DNA of 19,479 nt, from positions 1 to 19,479 of the forward strand of contig CAZTME010000011.1 of NCBI GenBank assembly GCA_964614795.1. Direction: 5' to 3'. Under the pieces are notes generated by a model that was given only the letters and a program-made list of their open reading frames with translations, did no database searches and was not told where the DNA came from. Positions 8,920 through 15,744 of the stretch are shown piece after piece (positions within the stretch are counted from its first letter, which is position 1; every line of letters begins with the position of its first letter). This stretch comes from CAZTME01 sp964614795. Its GTDB lineage: Bacteria; Patescibacteriota; Microgenomatia; UBA1400; PJMF01. The position numbers were made by a program, and so were the translations under genes.

Positions 8920-9630
8920 ATGAAACTGCTTGGTCAATATTTTTGGCATCTTCGTGTTTTGCTGGCGGTAAAACTGGCACCTCATTTCTTTGTTGAACCA
9001 TTGTTTGAAAAACATGCCATTAGCAATCTTTTAACAAGTGTTTTGCTTAGTTTGGATGAGTTAAATGACGATAAGCTGGATACTTCGAAAGTAAAGAAAT
9101 TAATTGAAATAAAACAATTGATTGCCAATCAACACACTCATTTTTTAATGGATGCAAAAATCACTCAATTTCGACTTGTTGATCAAGTCAAAGGAATCGC
9201 AACCTGGTTTAACCGTATGGGTCATAAAGTAGAAGTTCTTTTCGAACCTCAAAATCATCAAGTTGAATTACGATCAAACTCACATATTTTTTCCGAATGT
9301 ATTAAAATTTTCATTACCAATGCGTTGGAAGTGTCTCCGCCAAATTCTCCCGTAGTAATAAAAATTGCAGAAGTTAAAAACTCAATAGAAATTAATGTGA
9401 TTGATTTTGGTCGCGGAATGAATAGCTGGGAGAAGACCCGTTGTCAGTGGTTTGGTGGCAGTAGTAAAAAAACGGGCATGGGAATTGGTGTGCCATTGGC
9501 AAAATATCTGTTGTTTCATCATTCAAAAGCAAGAGTGTCCATTAATTCGGATCTTAGTTCAGGTACTAGAATTACCTGCAAATTTCCCAAAGCGAATAGT
9601 TTATATAAGCGAAACTTTCTATTTAATTAA
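8920..9630 (+). CDS. Soluble mini histidine kinase (HATPase_c protein) without sensor domain
   Basis: A 236-residue protein whose C-terminal half (about 110-225) is a GHKL/HATPase_c ATP-binding domain: N box with Asn134 in FITNALEVSP, G1 box DFGRG (162-166) and G2 box GMGIG (186-190). Residues 25-80 form a helical region with His32 in EKHAISNLLTSV, which could be a degenerate dimerisation/phosphoacceptor helix; this is inference. No transmembrane helix and no recognisable sensor domain are present, so any input must come from a partner or directly to this core. It faces the response regulator at 9890-10561 across a 259-base gap, so the two are near each other but not in one transcript. Start ATG 8920 has only a weak ribosome-binding site. 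Confidence 0.8.
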   Translation: MKLLGQYFWHLRVLLAVKLAPHFFVEPLFEKHAISNLLTSVLLSLDELNDDKLDTSKVKKLIEIKQLIANQHTHFLMDAKITQFRLVDQVKGIATWFNRMGHKVEVLFEPQNHQVELRSNSHIFSECIKIFITNALEVSPPNSPVVIKIAEVKNSIEINVIDFGRGMNSWEKTRCQWFGGSSKKTGMGIGVPLAKYLLFHHSKARVSINSDLSSGTRITCKFPKANSLYKRNFLFN

Positions 9631-9662
9631 TCTATGATCATGCATCTATAGCAAACTCAAAA

Positions 9663-9712
9663 AGAATGACGCTTTATTATCGGTCGCTTTGTCTGGTTTA
9701 AGGCTAGGCAAA
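9663..9712 (+). ncRNA. Candidate structured RNA element 1, copy A (3' of the kinase gene)
   Basis: Begins 32 bases after the kinase stop. A block AGAATGACGCTTT then TCGGTCGC leads into a nine-pair hairpin: TTTGTCTGG (9688-9696), loop of seven, CTAGGCAAA (9704-9712), with two G.T pairs. A second copy lies 3' of fbaB at 18557-18600. Over about 33 positions the copies differ by one gap and five substitutions, all transitions. Five of the seven aligned hairpin pairs change while staying paired, and G.T pairs are allowed only if the RNA is read on the plus strand. This points to a conserved RNA fold rather than a coding remnant. Function unknown. Confidence 0.45.
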
Positions 9713-9778
9713 CTGACATTTGATTTAGAGAATGCTATAGCAATTCCAAAACCAAATAACAGAATTGAGATAGCTAAC

Positions 9779-9815
9779 TCTTGCCCGTTAACTTAAGTAA
9801 GGCAAGAATCGCCCT
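9779..9815 (+). terminator. Probable rho-independent terminator after the kinase gene and element 1
   Basis: TCTTGCC (9779-9785) pairs perfectly with GGCAAGA (9801-9807), loop of 15 bases, followed after a few bases by a T-rich run (CCCTTTCTTTTTG). The T-run lies only on the plus side, so it would end the plus transcript. A weaker hairpin around GAATGC-TATA-GC (9729-9746) lies just before it. No strong terminator for the opposing response regulator was seen. Confidence 0.5.
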
Positions 9816-9889
9816 TTCTTTTTGAGAGAGCTATATTAAAATTTTCTTTTATTTGATAACAACACTTGACTGGAAAATTATTGAAACAA

Positions 9890-10561
9890 TTAAGAATTTT
9901 TGTCCCATATCAGTGAATAGCCAAATCCGCGAGTAGTTACAATTTTAACGATTGAAGATTGAAGATGCATGCGAATTCTTCTGATGTAAACATCTAAAGT
10001 GGTGAAGCTGGGCGAGGTTTGTGTTCCCCAAACGTTATCAATTAATTGAGATTTGGTAACTGTGTGACCTCTGAACCGCCAAAGTGTTACAAATAGTAAA
10101 AATTCTTTAGGTCTAAGCGGGGCTGGTCCTTTGGGTGTGTAAAGTTCACCGTTGTTTTGATTAAATTTAAGATCTCCAATTTTTTGCCAATTACTTGAGC
10201 TTTTCTTTTCCAAATTAATTAGACGTTTAATTCTCAACTTCACTTCTTCTCTAACAAAAGGTTTGCAAATGTAATCATCGCTACCAAGTTGCCAGCCTTG
10301 TAATCTATGCTGAATATCTCCCAGTTCAGTGACGATAAGAACTTTTGATTTTGGACTGAATTGTTTAATATCATCCAGTAAATTCAAACCATCGCCATCT
10401 GGCAAATGCCTATCAAGAAGAATAATTTCGAAAAAGTGATGATCTAGTAATTCCTCGGCTTGATCAAGAGAGCTAGCTTGAAAAGTTTTTCCAAATTCTG
10501 CCGTGATTTTAGATAAAGATTGGGAAATCAGGAGATTATCTTCAACAACTAAGATCTTCAT
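9890..10561 (-). CDS. OmpR/PhoB-family response regulator
   Basis: A 223-residue DNA-binding response regulator. The receiver domain (1-115) has the acidic pair in VVEDN (Glu7, Asp8), phosphoacceptor Asp50 in LLDRHLP, Thr78 in LIVTE and Lys100 in CKPF, so it should be phosphorylatable. A winged-helix domain (about 129-220) carries RPKEFLLF, TLDVYIRRIR and TTRGFGYSL, typical of OmpR-type DNA binding. The nearest kinase is the sensorless protein at 8920-9630 in convergent orientation, which may be its partner, although the pairing is only by proximity. There is no ribosome-binding site before the ATG and a likely promoter ends almost at the start codon, suggesting a leaderless mRNA. An inverted repeat over that promoter could allow autoregulation. 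Confidence 0.92.
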   Translation of the reverse strand: MKILVVEDNLLISQSLSKITAEFGKTFQASSLDQAEELLDHHFFEIILLDRHLPDGDGLNLLDDIKQFSPKSKVLIVTELGDIQHRLQGWQLGSDDYICKPFVREEVKLRIKRLINLEKKSSSNWQKIGDLKFNQNNGELYTPKGPAPLRPKEFLLFVTLWRFRGHTVTKSQLIDNVWGTQTSPSFTTLDVYIRRIRMHLQSSIVKIVTTRGFGYSLIWDKNS

Positions 10562-10569
10562 GACACAAT

Positions 10570-10597
10570 ATGATATATATAGATTGGTTTATATCAA
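10570..10597 (-). promoter_or_regulatory. Likely leaderless promoter of the response regulator with an inverted repeat
   Basis: Reading the minus strand, TTGATA (plus 10592-10597) and TATCAT (plus 10570-10575) are spaced by 16 bases and fit -35 and -10 boxes. The -10 ends eight bases before the ATG, so transcription would start at or within a few bases of the start codon. TGATATA (10571-10577) and TATATCA (10590-10596) form a perfect seven-base inverted repeat over the same site, a plausible operator for the regulator itself. The region is very AT-rich, which lowers the weight of any match. Confidence 0.4.
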
Positions 10598-10652
10598 GCT
10601 GTAATGAATATGTATGGGAAGGGATTATATAACGGCACTTAAAAAATAAAAC

Positions 10653-10790
10653 TCTGATTTTTAATCTAGCTTCCTTTAATTCTCGACCGTAAGCTCGCTT
10701 TGGGAAGAAATTGCCGCTAAGCAGTAGAGCAAGATGTGCTTGTAACAAGCTAAAATCCCGAACATAAGTTAGACGGAAGTTTAATTGAAG
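10653..10790 (+). ncRNA. Candidate structured RNA element 2, copy B (between response regulator and tRNA-Gln)
   Basis: Lies in the 376-base stretch without a gene between 10561 and the tRNA. It resembles 18656-18795: about 36 of 49 aligned positions match at the 5' end (TCTGATTT, CTAG.TTCCTT, CCGTA, TTTGG), and there is a matching 3' block (TAAAA..CGA, TAAG, GGAA.TTTA). A fold is visible. A closing stem joins AGCTTCC (10668-10674) and GGAAGTT (10775-10781), with an outer AAT/ATT extension. A large bulge follows, then an arm TTTGGGA (10699-10705) with TCCCGAA (10756-10762), and a hairpin GCTTG-TAA-CAAGC (10738-10750). G.T pairs favour the plus strand. Closing stem, bulge and arm recall 6S RNA, but no family match could be tested. 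Confidence 0.45.
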
Positions 10791-10813
10791 AAGAATTTTG
10801 TTCTCCAATTAAA
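10780..10813. repeat. Eight-base perfect inverted repeat at the end of element 2
   Basis: TTTAATTG (10780-10787) and CAATTAAA (10806-10813) are exact inverses. A further AGAA/TTCT stem (loop TTTTG) sits inside. It overlaps the 3' arm of the element 2 closing stem, so the two folds would compete. There is no T-run after it on either strand, so it is not an ordinary terminator. Confidence 0.5.
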
Positions 10814-10844
10814 TGAGAAAAATATCAATAATTTGTTTTAAGAA

Positions 10845-10855
10845 TGCTATATAAT
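10845..10855 (+). promoter_or_regulatory. Possible promoter for tRNA-Gln and alkD
   Basis: TGCTATATAAT contains a consensus TATAAT (10850-10855) and, in another register, an extended -10 (TGC-TATATA). No good -35 is visible at 16-18 bases. Transcription would start near 10862, leaving about 76 leader bases before the tRNA. The leader contains CTGATA (10885-10890) pairing with TATCAG (10904-10909). Confidence 0.4.
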
Positions 10856-10937
10856 AGAGTCTTGATCGTCATAAAATTTATATTCTGATAAGCGAATAAT
10901 GAATATCAGTATTTAAGTAAAGATTTTGGGAAATTAT

Positions 10938-11008
10938 TCCCGGGTAGTGAAATGGCATCACAACAGGTTCTGACCCTGTTATTTAAGGTTCGAATCCTTA
11001 CCCGGGAT
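10938..11008 (+). tRNA. tRNA-Gln (anticodon CUG)
   Basis: A complete cloverleaf of 71 bases. The acceptor stem is TCCCGGG (10938-10944) with CCCGGGA (11001-11007), D stem GTGA/TCAC, anticodon stem ACAGG/CCTGT, T stem TAAGG/CCTTA with loop TTCGAAT. The seven-base anticodon loop TTCTGAC places CTG at 10970-10972, which reads CAG (glutamine). The U1-A72 first pair is typical of bacterial tRNA-Gln. The discriminator base is T (11008), and CCA is not encoded, so it must be added after transcription. It lies 51 bases before alkD on the same strand. Confidence 0.93.
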
Positions 11009-11059
11009 CACGAAGATTACAGATGTTATTTTTGAAATCGTAAAGTAACATTATCTATC

Positions 11060-11857
11060 ATGAGCAACAAATTTTATCAAAGACAAAGTGATTCACGATC
11101 TACCATAACTCAGTTAATTAAGCTTTTAGAAAAAAATCAGGATCATCAATTGTTTACTCAGTCTTTTGATTTAAATAATTATTTAGGCACATCAAAAAAA
11201 CTTCTTTGGATAAAAGTGCCGATTAAAACAAAAATTGCTCGAGCTTGGAATAAGCAGAACAACAATATTGCGGTTGAAGAATTTCAGGCAATTCTTGACC
11301 ATCTATTTTTGAGCGATGTTCATGACCATTACATTTTGGGTTGTAAATTACTTGAAACAAATAACAGGATTAAATCTCAACTGAAATTGGAAAAGATAGA
11401 AGAATGGTTGAGTTTGGCAACAGGGTGGGCGGAAGTAGATGCATTTTGTCAGGCAACTTCTTCAGCACAATTATTTTTACATCATTGGACGATTTGGTCC
11501 AATAACTTGATTAAATTTTCTCAATCCAACAATTTTTCACTCAAAAGGGGAAGTTTGGTGATGCTAATTAAACCGGTTAAACAATCAGATGACGTTCGTT
11601 TTGCTCAGTTGGCTTTAAATAATGTTGATCGATTAAAAAGTGAGAATTCAATTTTAATTACCAAAGCGATTAGTTGGTTATTAAGAGAAATGCTCAAAAA
11701 TCATCATGATTTGATTGAAAAATACCTGCAATCCAATCATAAAAGATTACCTAAAATAGCCGTGAGGGAAGTAAAAAGTAAAATGGAAAATCTATCCCGC
11801 ACCGCCTCCGCCACCACCCCCACCTCCACCGCCACCACCGGAAGCTCCGCCGGATGA
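11060..11857 (+). CDS. AlkD-like DNA alkylation repeat protein (putative DNA glycosylase)
   Basis: A 265-residue, helix-rich protein resembling the DNA alkylation repeat (HEAT-like) family, whose AlkD members remove bulky or cationic alkylated bases from DNA. Visible matches are IKTKIARAW (55-63), WAEVDAFC (123-130), where Trp123 and Asp127 sit where the catalytic motif is expected, HHWTIWSNN (141-149), TKAISWLLREM (201-211) and RLPKIAVREV (229-238). The family domain ends around residue 245. The last 20 or so residues (Ser/Thr/Ala/Gly) are encoded by DNA that, on the other strand, encodes the glycine tail of the DUF2207 protein; the two genes overlap tail to tail by 66 bases. That tail is probably dispensable. 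The ribosome-binding site is weak. Assignment is by motif pattern, so substrate is unknown. Confidence 0.75.
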   Translation: MSNKFYQRQSDSRSTITQLIKLLEKNQDHQLFTQSFDLNNYLGTSKKLLWIKVPIKTKIARAWNKQNNNIAVEEFQAILDHLFLSDVHDHYILGCKLLETNNRIKSQLKLEKIEEWLSLATGWAEVDAFCQATSSAQLFLHHWTIWSNNLIKFSQSNNFSLKRGSLVMLIKPVKQSDDVRFAQLALNNVDRLKSENSILITKAISWLLREMLKNHHDLIEKYLQSNHKRLPKIAVREVKSKMENLSRTASATTPTSTATTGSSAG

Positions 11858-13759
11858 GCCGGCGCCACTGGCGCCGTAACTTTGTGAAGATAATGAATTG
11901 AGTCCGGATAATGCGGAACTCAACTCGTTCAAAGAACTAAAATCTGATTTGCCTAAAACTACACCTCCCCAAAACAGAGAAGCTTGTTCAGATTCATTGC
12001 TGGAAAATTTAATAGGTAGTTCTGCTAAAGTTTTAGCAGAAATTCCCAGTAGTGTTCCATAAACCAAGTATTTTTCCCATAACACTATAGAATCAATTGG
12101 AGTTTTTGCAGTCACTTTAAAATCCTTAAGGTACTTTTTGAAGGCCAACCACTTGGCGGTTTCCTGTGCCCCCAGGGATGTTCTTTTTAAGCGATGCGAA
12201 TTCATAATGGATAAAAAAATGACAAATATTACTAAAATCAGAGTCATGATAAATGAGCTGAAAATCAACAAATTTGAACTTGAATCAATTGAATAAATGA
12301 AAGCAAAAAAAGATAAAAAGGCAAGAATGAAATTGCCGGCAATAAGTGTCGAGTAATGATTCTTTTTCTTAAGTGAGGCTGACTTTTCATCGAAAAATCC
12401 TTCTTCTAGATTTTCACTTAAGACTACTTGAGGAAAGATTTGAGTAAAAAAATTTTTACTTGTGTGCGGATTTCTACGAAAATATCCAAGGATTTTTTTA
12501 AGAGAGTAAACTTCGCGAGACTGTCCTTGTATTTGTACCTTTTCCAGGCCAGAATTATCAATCTTATTTAAAACTAAGTGTTGAATGGAAGATATGGAGA
12601 TTTCTTTTTCTGATGCCTGAAAAATTGGTTCTAAATAATATTGATACTTTTTGAAAATAAAACCTTCTTTTTGATCGCTTCTTAACAACTTCAACACTCT
12701 GGATTGAATTAGTGAAAGAAGAGTGGCGGTAAAAGCTTTGGCTGTTAAATTTTCTTTTCCCGAAATTAATTGTTCCACTTGAGCGGGATCAATGTCACTT
12801 GGCGGTTCCCATAATCTCGCACCAAAATTTATTTTGGGTAATGGCAAATCTTTACTTTCGCGCCAAAAATTCACTAAAACTAGGAGATTAAACAAACAAA
12901 CAACCATAAAAATTAAGAGTCCAATTACGCTAATTAAGTTTGCGGTATATTCAGCCTGTTGCAAGTCTTTTATAGTTTGATTTATCCACTCTTGTTCTTG
13001 TTGTTTAATTTTCTCCAAATTATTCACACCCAATGCGCCTGAACTAAAATTTTCCTTCGGAAGAATGATTCTCGCTTCAAAAAAATTATTCATTGGCAAA
13101 AAATCAAGTTCGTATGAAAGCAGATGATTATCCCTAATGCTAACCCGACCGGAGGTTGGACCGTGAGCCCAAGCGGAGACTTGACTCAAATCTATTGAAG
13201 TAGGAATCTCTATTTTAGCGAGAATATTTGATTGTCCAACTTCCCACTCTTTGCCAATCAGTTGCCAATATATTTCGGCCACATCCTCATGAAGCGTAAC
13301 CGCATTTTCCACATCATATTCTATAATGAATTGTTTAGCTGAATTACTTCTGTAAAACCATTTGACGAAATAATGATTTGGAAAAGTTTGAACATAATAA
13401 TGATTCTCCGGTCTTGTTTGATTGGAATTTTCAATTTCATCATCTTTAATTTTTTGATAACACAAATCCTGATCGCAAATTTTAATATTTGAAATTTGAT
13501 ATTTTTCGCTCCTTCCGGGATTAGTTGATTGATCTACAAGAGAATTTATTTTTTGAAATGCAAAAGTAAAATCGCCGTCAAATAAAAAATTGCGCTCTTC
13601 TTTGACCTTCATTGAGCCATCTTCATTAACTTTAATGGAAATTTCAACACGATTAATTGTGTATGTTTTGGCATGAACAGCTTGAACGATGAAAAATGGA
13701 ATTATTAGCAACAAACCGATTGTGAACAATTTACCAAAAAATTTAAATTTACTTATCAT
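11792..13759 (-). CDS. DUF2207 domain membrane protein with glycine-rich tail
   Basis: A 655-residue membrane protein of the DUF2207 family; function unknown. A signal peptide is visible (hydrophobic 11-26, cleavage likely after VHA at residue 30). The extracytoplasmic DUF2207 domain spans about 31-265, followed by a transmembrane helix at about 274-298, a cytoplasmic stretch, two more helices, another soluble part, and a Ser/Gly tail ending in 13 consecutive glycines plus AG. Such Gly-rich ends are common in the family. AAGGA lies six bases before the ATG, a strong ribosome-binding site. It is the last gene of the run from glgP, nine bases after the antiporter. Its final 66 bases overlap the end of alkD on the opposite strand. 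Confidence 0.88.
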   Translation of the reverse strand: MISKFKFFGKLFTIGLLLIIPFFIVQAVHAKTYTINRVEISIKVNEDGSMKVKEERNFLFDGDFTFAFQKINSLVDQSTNPGRSEKYQISNIKICDQDLCYQKIKDDEIENSNQTRPENHYYVQTFPNHYFVKWFYRSNSAKQFIIEYDVENAVTLHEDVAEIYWQLIGKEWEVGQSNILAKIEIPTSIDLSQVSAWAHGPTSGRVSIRDNHLLSYELDFLPMNNFFEARIILPKENFSSGALGVNNLEKIKQQEQEWINQTIKDLQQAEYTANLISVIGLLIFMVVCLFNLLVLVNFWRESKDLPLPKINFGARLWEPPSDIDPAQVEQLISGKENLTAKAFTATLLSLIQSRVLKLLRSDQKEGFIFKKYQYYLEPIFQASEKEISISSIQHLVLNKIDNSGLEKVQIQGQSREVYSLKKILGYFRRNPHTSKNFFTQIFPQVVLSENLEEGFFDEKSASLKKKNHYSTLIAGNFILAFLSFFAFIYSIDSSSNLLIFSSFIMTLILVIFVIFLSIMNSHRLKRTSLGAQETAKWLAFKKYLKDFKVTAKTPIDSIVLWEKYLVYGTLLGISAKTLAELPIKFSSNESEQASLFWGGVVLGKSDFSSLNELSSALSGLNSLSSQSYGASGAGSSGGASGGGGGGGGGGGGGAG

Positions 13760-13768
13760 CAGTCATCC

Positions 13769-15418
13769 TTAACGATATTGTTGTTTTAAAACAGACGCCC
13801 TCAAACCGGTATTTTTCATGGTTTTTGCCAAGTGATTGGCGCTGGCTTGCATAGGATTGATCACCAAAGTTGCTCCGGCTTTACGTAATTTTTCGGCATC
13901 TTTTTCATCCCTGCAAAAAAAGATGGTAATGGCTTTTTGATGTTGTTGCTTTAGATGAGACAATGCAGCCAGATTGACTTGAACATCGTTGATTCCGGAG
14001 ATTATTATTTTTAAATCATCAATTGGCAACTCATTTAAAAACTCAGCGTTACTGGCATCTCCATACATAGCCGGAATATTTTTGGCTGCTAAAAATTCCA
14101 ACAAACTGGGATTAAAATCTACAACTAAAGTATTCAATTCAAGATTTTTCAAAACTTTAATGATGGGTTGGCCAACGTGAGCAAAACCCAATACCAAAGC
14201 TTGATAAGAAATATGTTCTTCGTTTAATTCAAGTTTTGGTTTTCTTAGCTCCAGAAAACTCAATAAATTTAGCATTCTTTGATAAATTCCTTCCGCATAT
14301 AAAATCATATAGGTGGAACCTGCGATCGTAATTAAACCAACCAAAGTAATCAGAGTCACAATTTGTTGATCTAAATGTCCTAATTGAAAACCAACGCTGG
14401 CTAGGATTAAGGAAAACTCACTAATTTGAGCCACCGTTAGGCCTGTCATAAAGCCGGTTCTTTTGTGATAACCCATGAGGTTCATCACGACAAAAACAAT
14501 AATTGGATTTCCAATTAAAACAAAAAGTGATAAAACAATTACTTGCGGTAAAATGCCGGATATCTGATCAAAAGCCATGTGAGAACCCAACAATATGAAG
14601 AAAATGATAATGAAAAAATCACGAAGTGGCCGAAGTTTGGCGGAGACCTCTTCGGCTAATGATGAGGATGAAAGCATCACTCCGGCCACAAGCGCTCCTA
14701 TCTCAATGGATAAACCTAAAATTTGAAATAGGACCGCAATGCCCAAACCCCAACTTAAAGAGAACAAAAATAATAATTCTTGACTTACTCCGGCTTTATG
14801 CATGAGCCATGGAACCAACCATCGCATGGCTAAAATTAAAATAATTGCCAAAACCACACTTTTGATAGCCAAAACGCCAATTGCCATCCCTAAAGATGTG
14901 GAATTGTTGGCAGTTCCAGACGCTGAGACCAAAAGTAAAATCAAGGTGGCAATCAAATCTTGAACTAAAAGCATACCGACACTGATTCGTCCGTAAAGCG
15001 TATGAATGTGACCTTTATCCGATAGTAACTTTAAAATGATAATTGTGCTTGAAAATGTTAAAGCAATACTGACATAAAGAGCAGCGGTGTAACTAAGCCC
15101 AAGTAGTAGTGCGATGCCAAAACCAATACTACTGGTAAATAAGACTTGAGCAACTCCGGTGACCAAACTGACTTTGCCCACTTCTTTGATTACGTCCGGT
15201 CGTAAATGTAACCCGACAATAAAAAGCAGGATGGTTATTCCAATTTTTGCAAAAAGTTCAAATGAATCGTTCGTACTGGTTAATCCTAAAACCATTGGTC
15301 CGGCTAAAATTCCGGCTAAAATATAACCAACCACCATTGGTTGTTTAAGAGCCTTCATTAAAAATGAAACAACAGTTGTTAAAGCTAAAACGAGTGCCAA
15401 TTCAACAAAGAGATTCAT
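13769..15418 (-). CDS. Kef/CPA2-type cation:proton antiporter with C-terminal TrkA-N (RCK) domain
   Basis: A 549-residue membrane transporter expected to exchange K+ or Na+ for H+. Residues 1-380 form a Na/H exchanger domain with about twelve hydrophobic segments. The Gln153-Asp154 pair in LLVQDLIA matches the QD ion-binding motif of Kef-type CPA2 proteins, and EIGALVAGVMLS (239-250) is another family block. Residues 405-530 form a Rossmann TrkA-N domain that usually binds a nucleotide and gates transport. Its glycine motif reads GFAHVG (413-418) instead of the usual GxGxxG, so nucleotide binding may be altered. It is five bases downstream of the 106-residue gene and nine bases upstream of the DUF2207 gene, so part of one operon. 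Confidence 0.9.
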   Translation of the reverse strand: MNLFVELALVLALTTVVSFLMKALKQPMVVGYILAGILAGPMVLGLTSTNDSFELFAKIGITILLFIVGLHLRPDVIKEVGKVSLVTGVAQVLFTSSIGFGIALLLGLSYTAALYVSIALTFSSTIIILKLLSDKGHIHTLYGRISVGMLLVQDLIATLILLLVSASGTANNSTSLGMAIGVLAIKSVVLAIILILAMRWLVPWLMHKAGVSQELLFLFSLSWGLGIAVLFQILGLSIEIGALVAGVMLSSSSLAEEVSAKLRPLRDFFIIIFFILLGSHMAFDQISGILPQVIVLSLFVLIGNPIIVFVVMNLMGYHKRTGFMTGLTVAQISEFSLILASVGFQLGHLDQQIVTLITLVGLITIAGSTYMILYAEGIYQRMLNLLSFLELRKPKLELNEEHISYQALVLGFAHVGQPIIKVLKNLELNTLVVDFNPSLLEFLAAKNIPAMYGDASNAEFLNELPIDDLKIIISGINDVQVNLAALSHLKQQHQKAITIFFCRDEKDAEKLRKAGATLVINPMQASANHLAKTMKNTGLRASVLKQQYR

Positions 15419-15423
15419 TGAGA

Positions 15424-15744
15424 TTAATTACCCTTCATATTAATTTTGTTTGTTTTAATACCTACTCTATCAATGAGCGGAAAATCTTTTCTGGCTAAAT
15501 CCCAAAACTTTTCAGCAACTTTCTGACTATATGATGCATAATGACCGCGCATCATGCCGGCACAAAGTTTTCTTTCAGTATCCCTGAGAAGATCTCTTAC
15601 TCTTGCACCAAGCGAGTGAAAATCCGAATTATTTTGTAATTCTTCCGCCGAATACAGTTGATGCAAATCATGAAATTTTTCAAATAGTTCTTGATTTGCC
15701 GTTTTAACTTGGTCGTAAAATAATTGAAATTTTGGAGGCTTCAT
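15424..15744 (-). CDS. Small hypothetical protein (106 residues) between glgP and the antiporter
   Basis: I do not recognise this protein. It is soluble, charged and mostly helical, with no signal peptide or membrane helix. Notable stretches are FHDLHQLYSAEEL, RVRDLLRDTERKLC and ARKDFPLIDRVG. It looks real because its ATG overlaps the glgP stop by four bases (ATGA), its stop lies five bases before the antiporter ATG, and its composition resembles its neighbours. A role linked to either neighbour, for example as an accessory of the phosphorylase, is only a guess from position. Confidence 0.7.
   Translation of the reverse strand: MKPPKFQLFYDQVKTANQELFEKFHDLHQLYSAEELQNNSDFHSLGARVRDLLRDTERKLCAGMMRGHYASYSQKVAEKFWDLARKDFPLIDRVGIKTNKINMKGN

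Noticed and set aside
9638..9793. Open plus-strand frame of about 52 codons after the kinase gene (reading NDALLSVALSG and on)
   Set aside because: It has no start codon. The copy after fbaB has a one-base gap in this frame, and substitutions do not favour third codon positions, so a coding or pseudogene reading is not supported.
10542..10808. Open minus-strand frame of 88 codons upstream of the response regulator
   Set aside because: It overlaps the response regulator start and the likely RNA element, has no ribosome-binding site, and its translation resembles no protein. The DNA conservation here fits RNA structure better.
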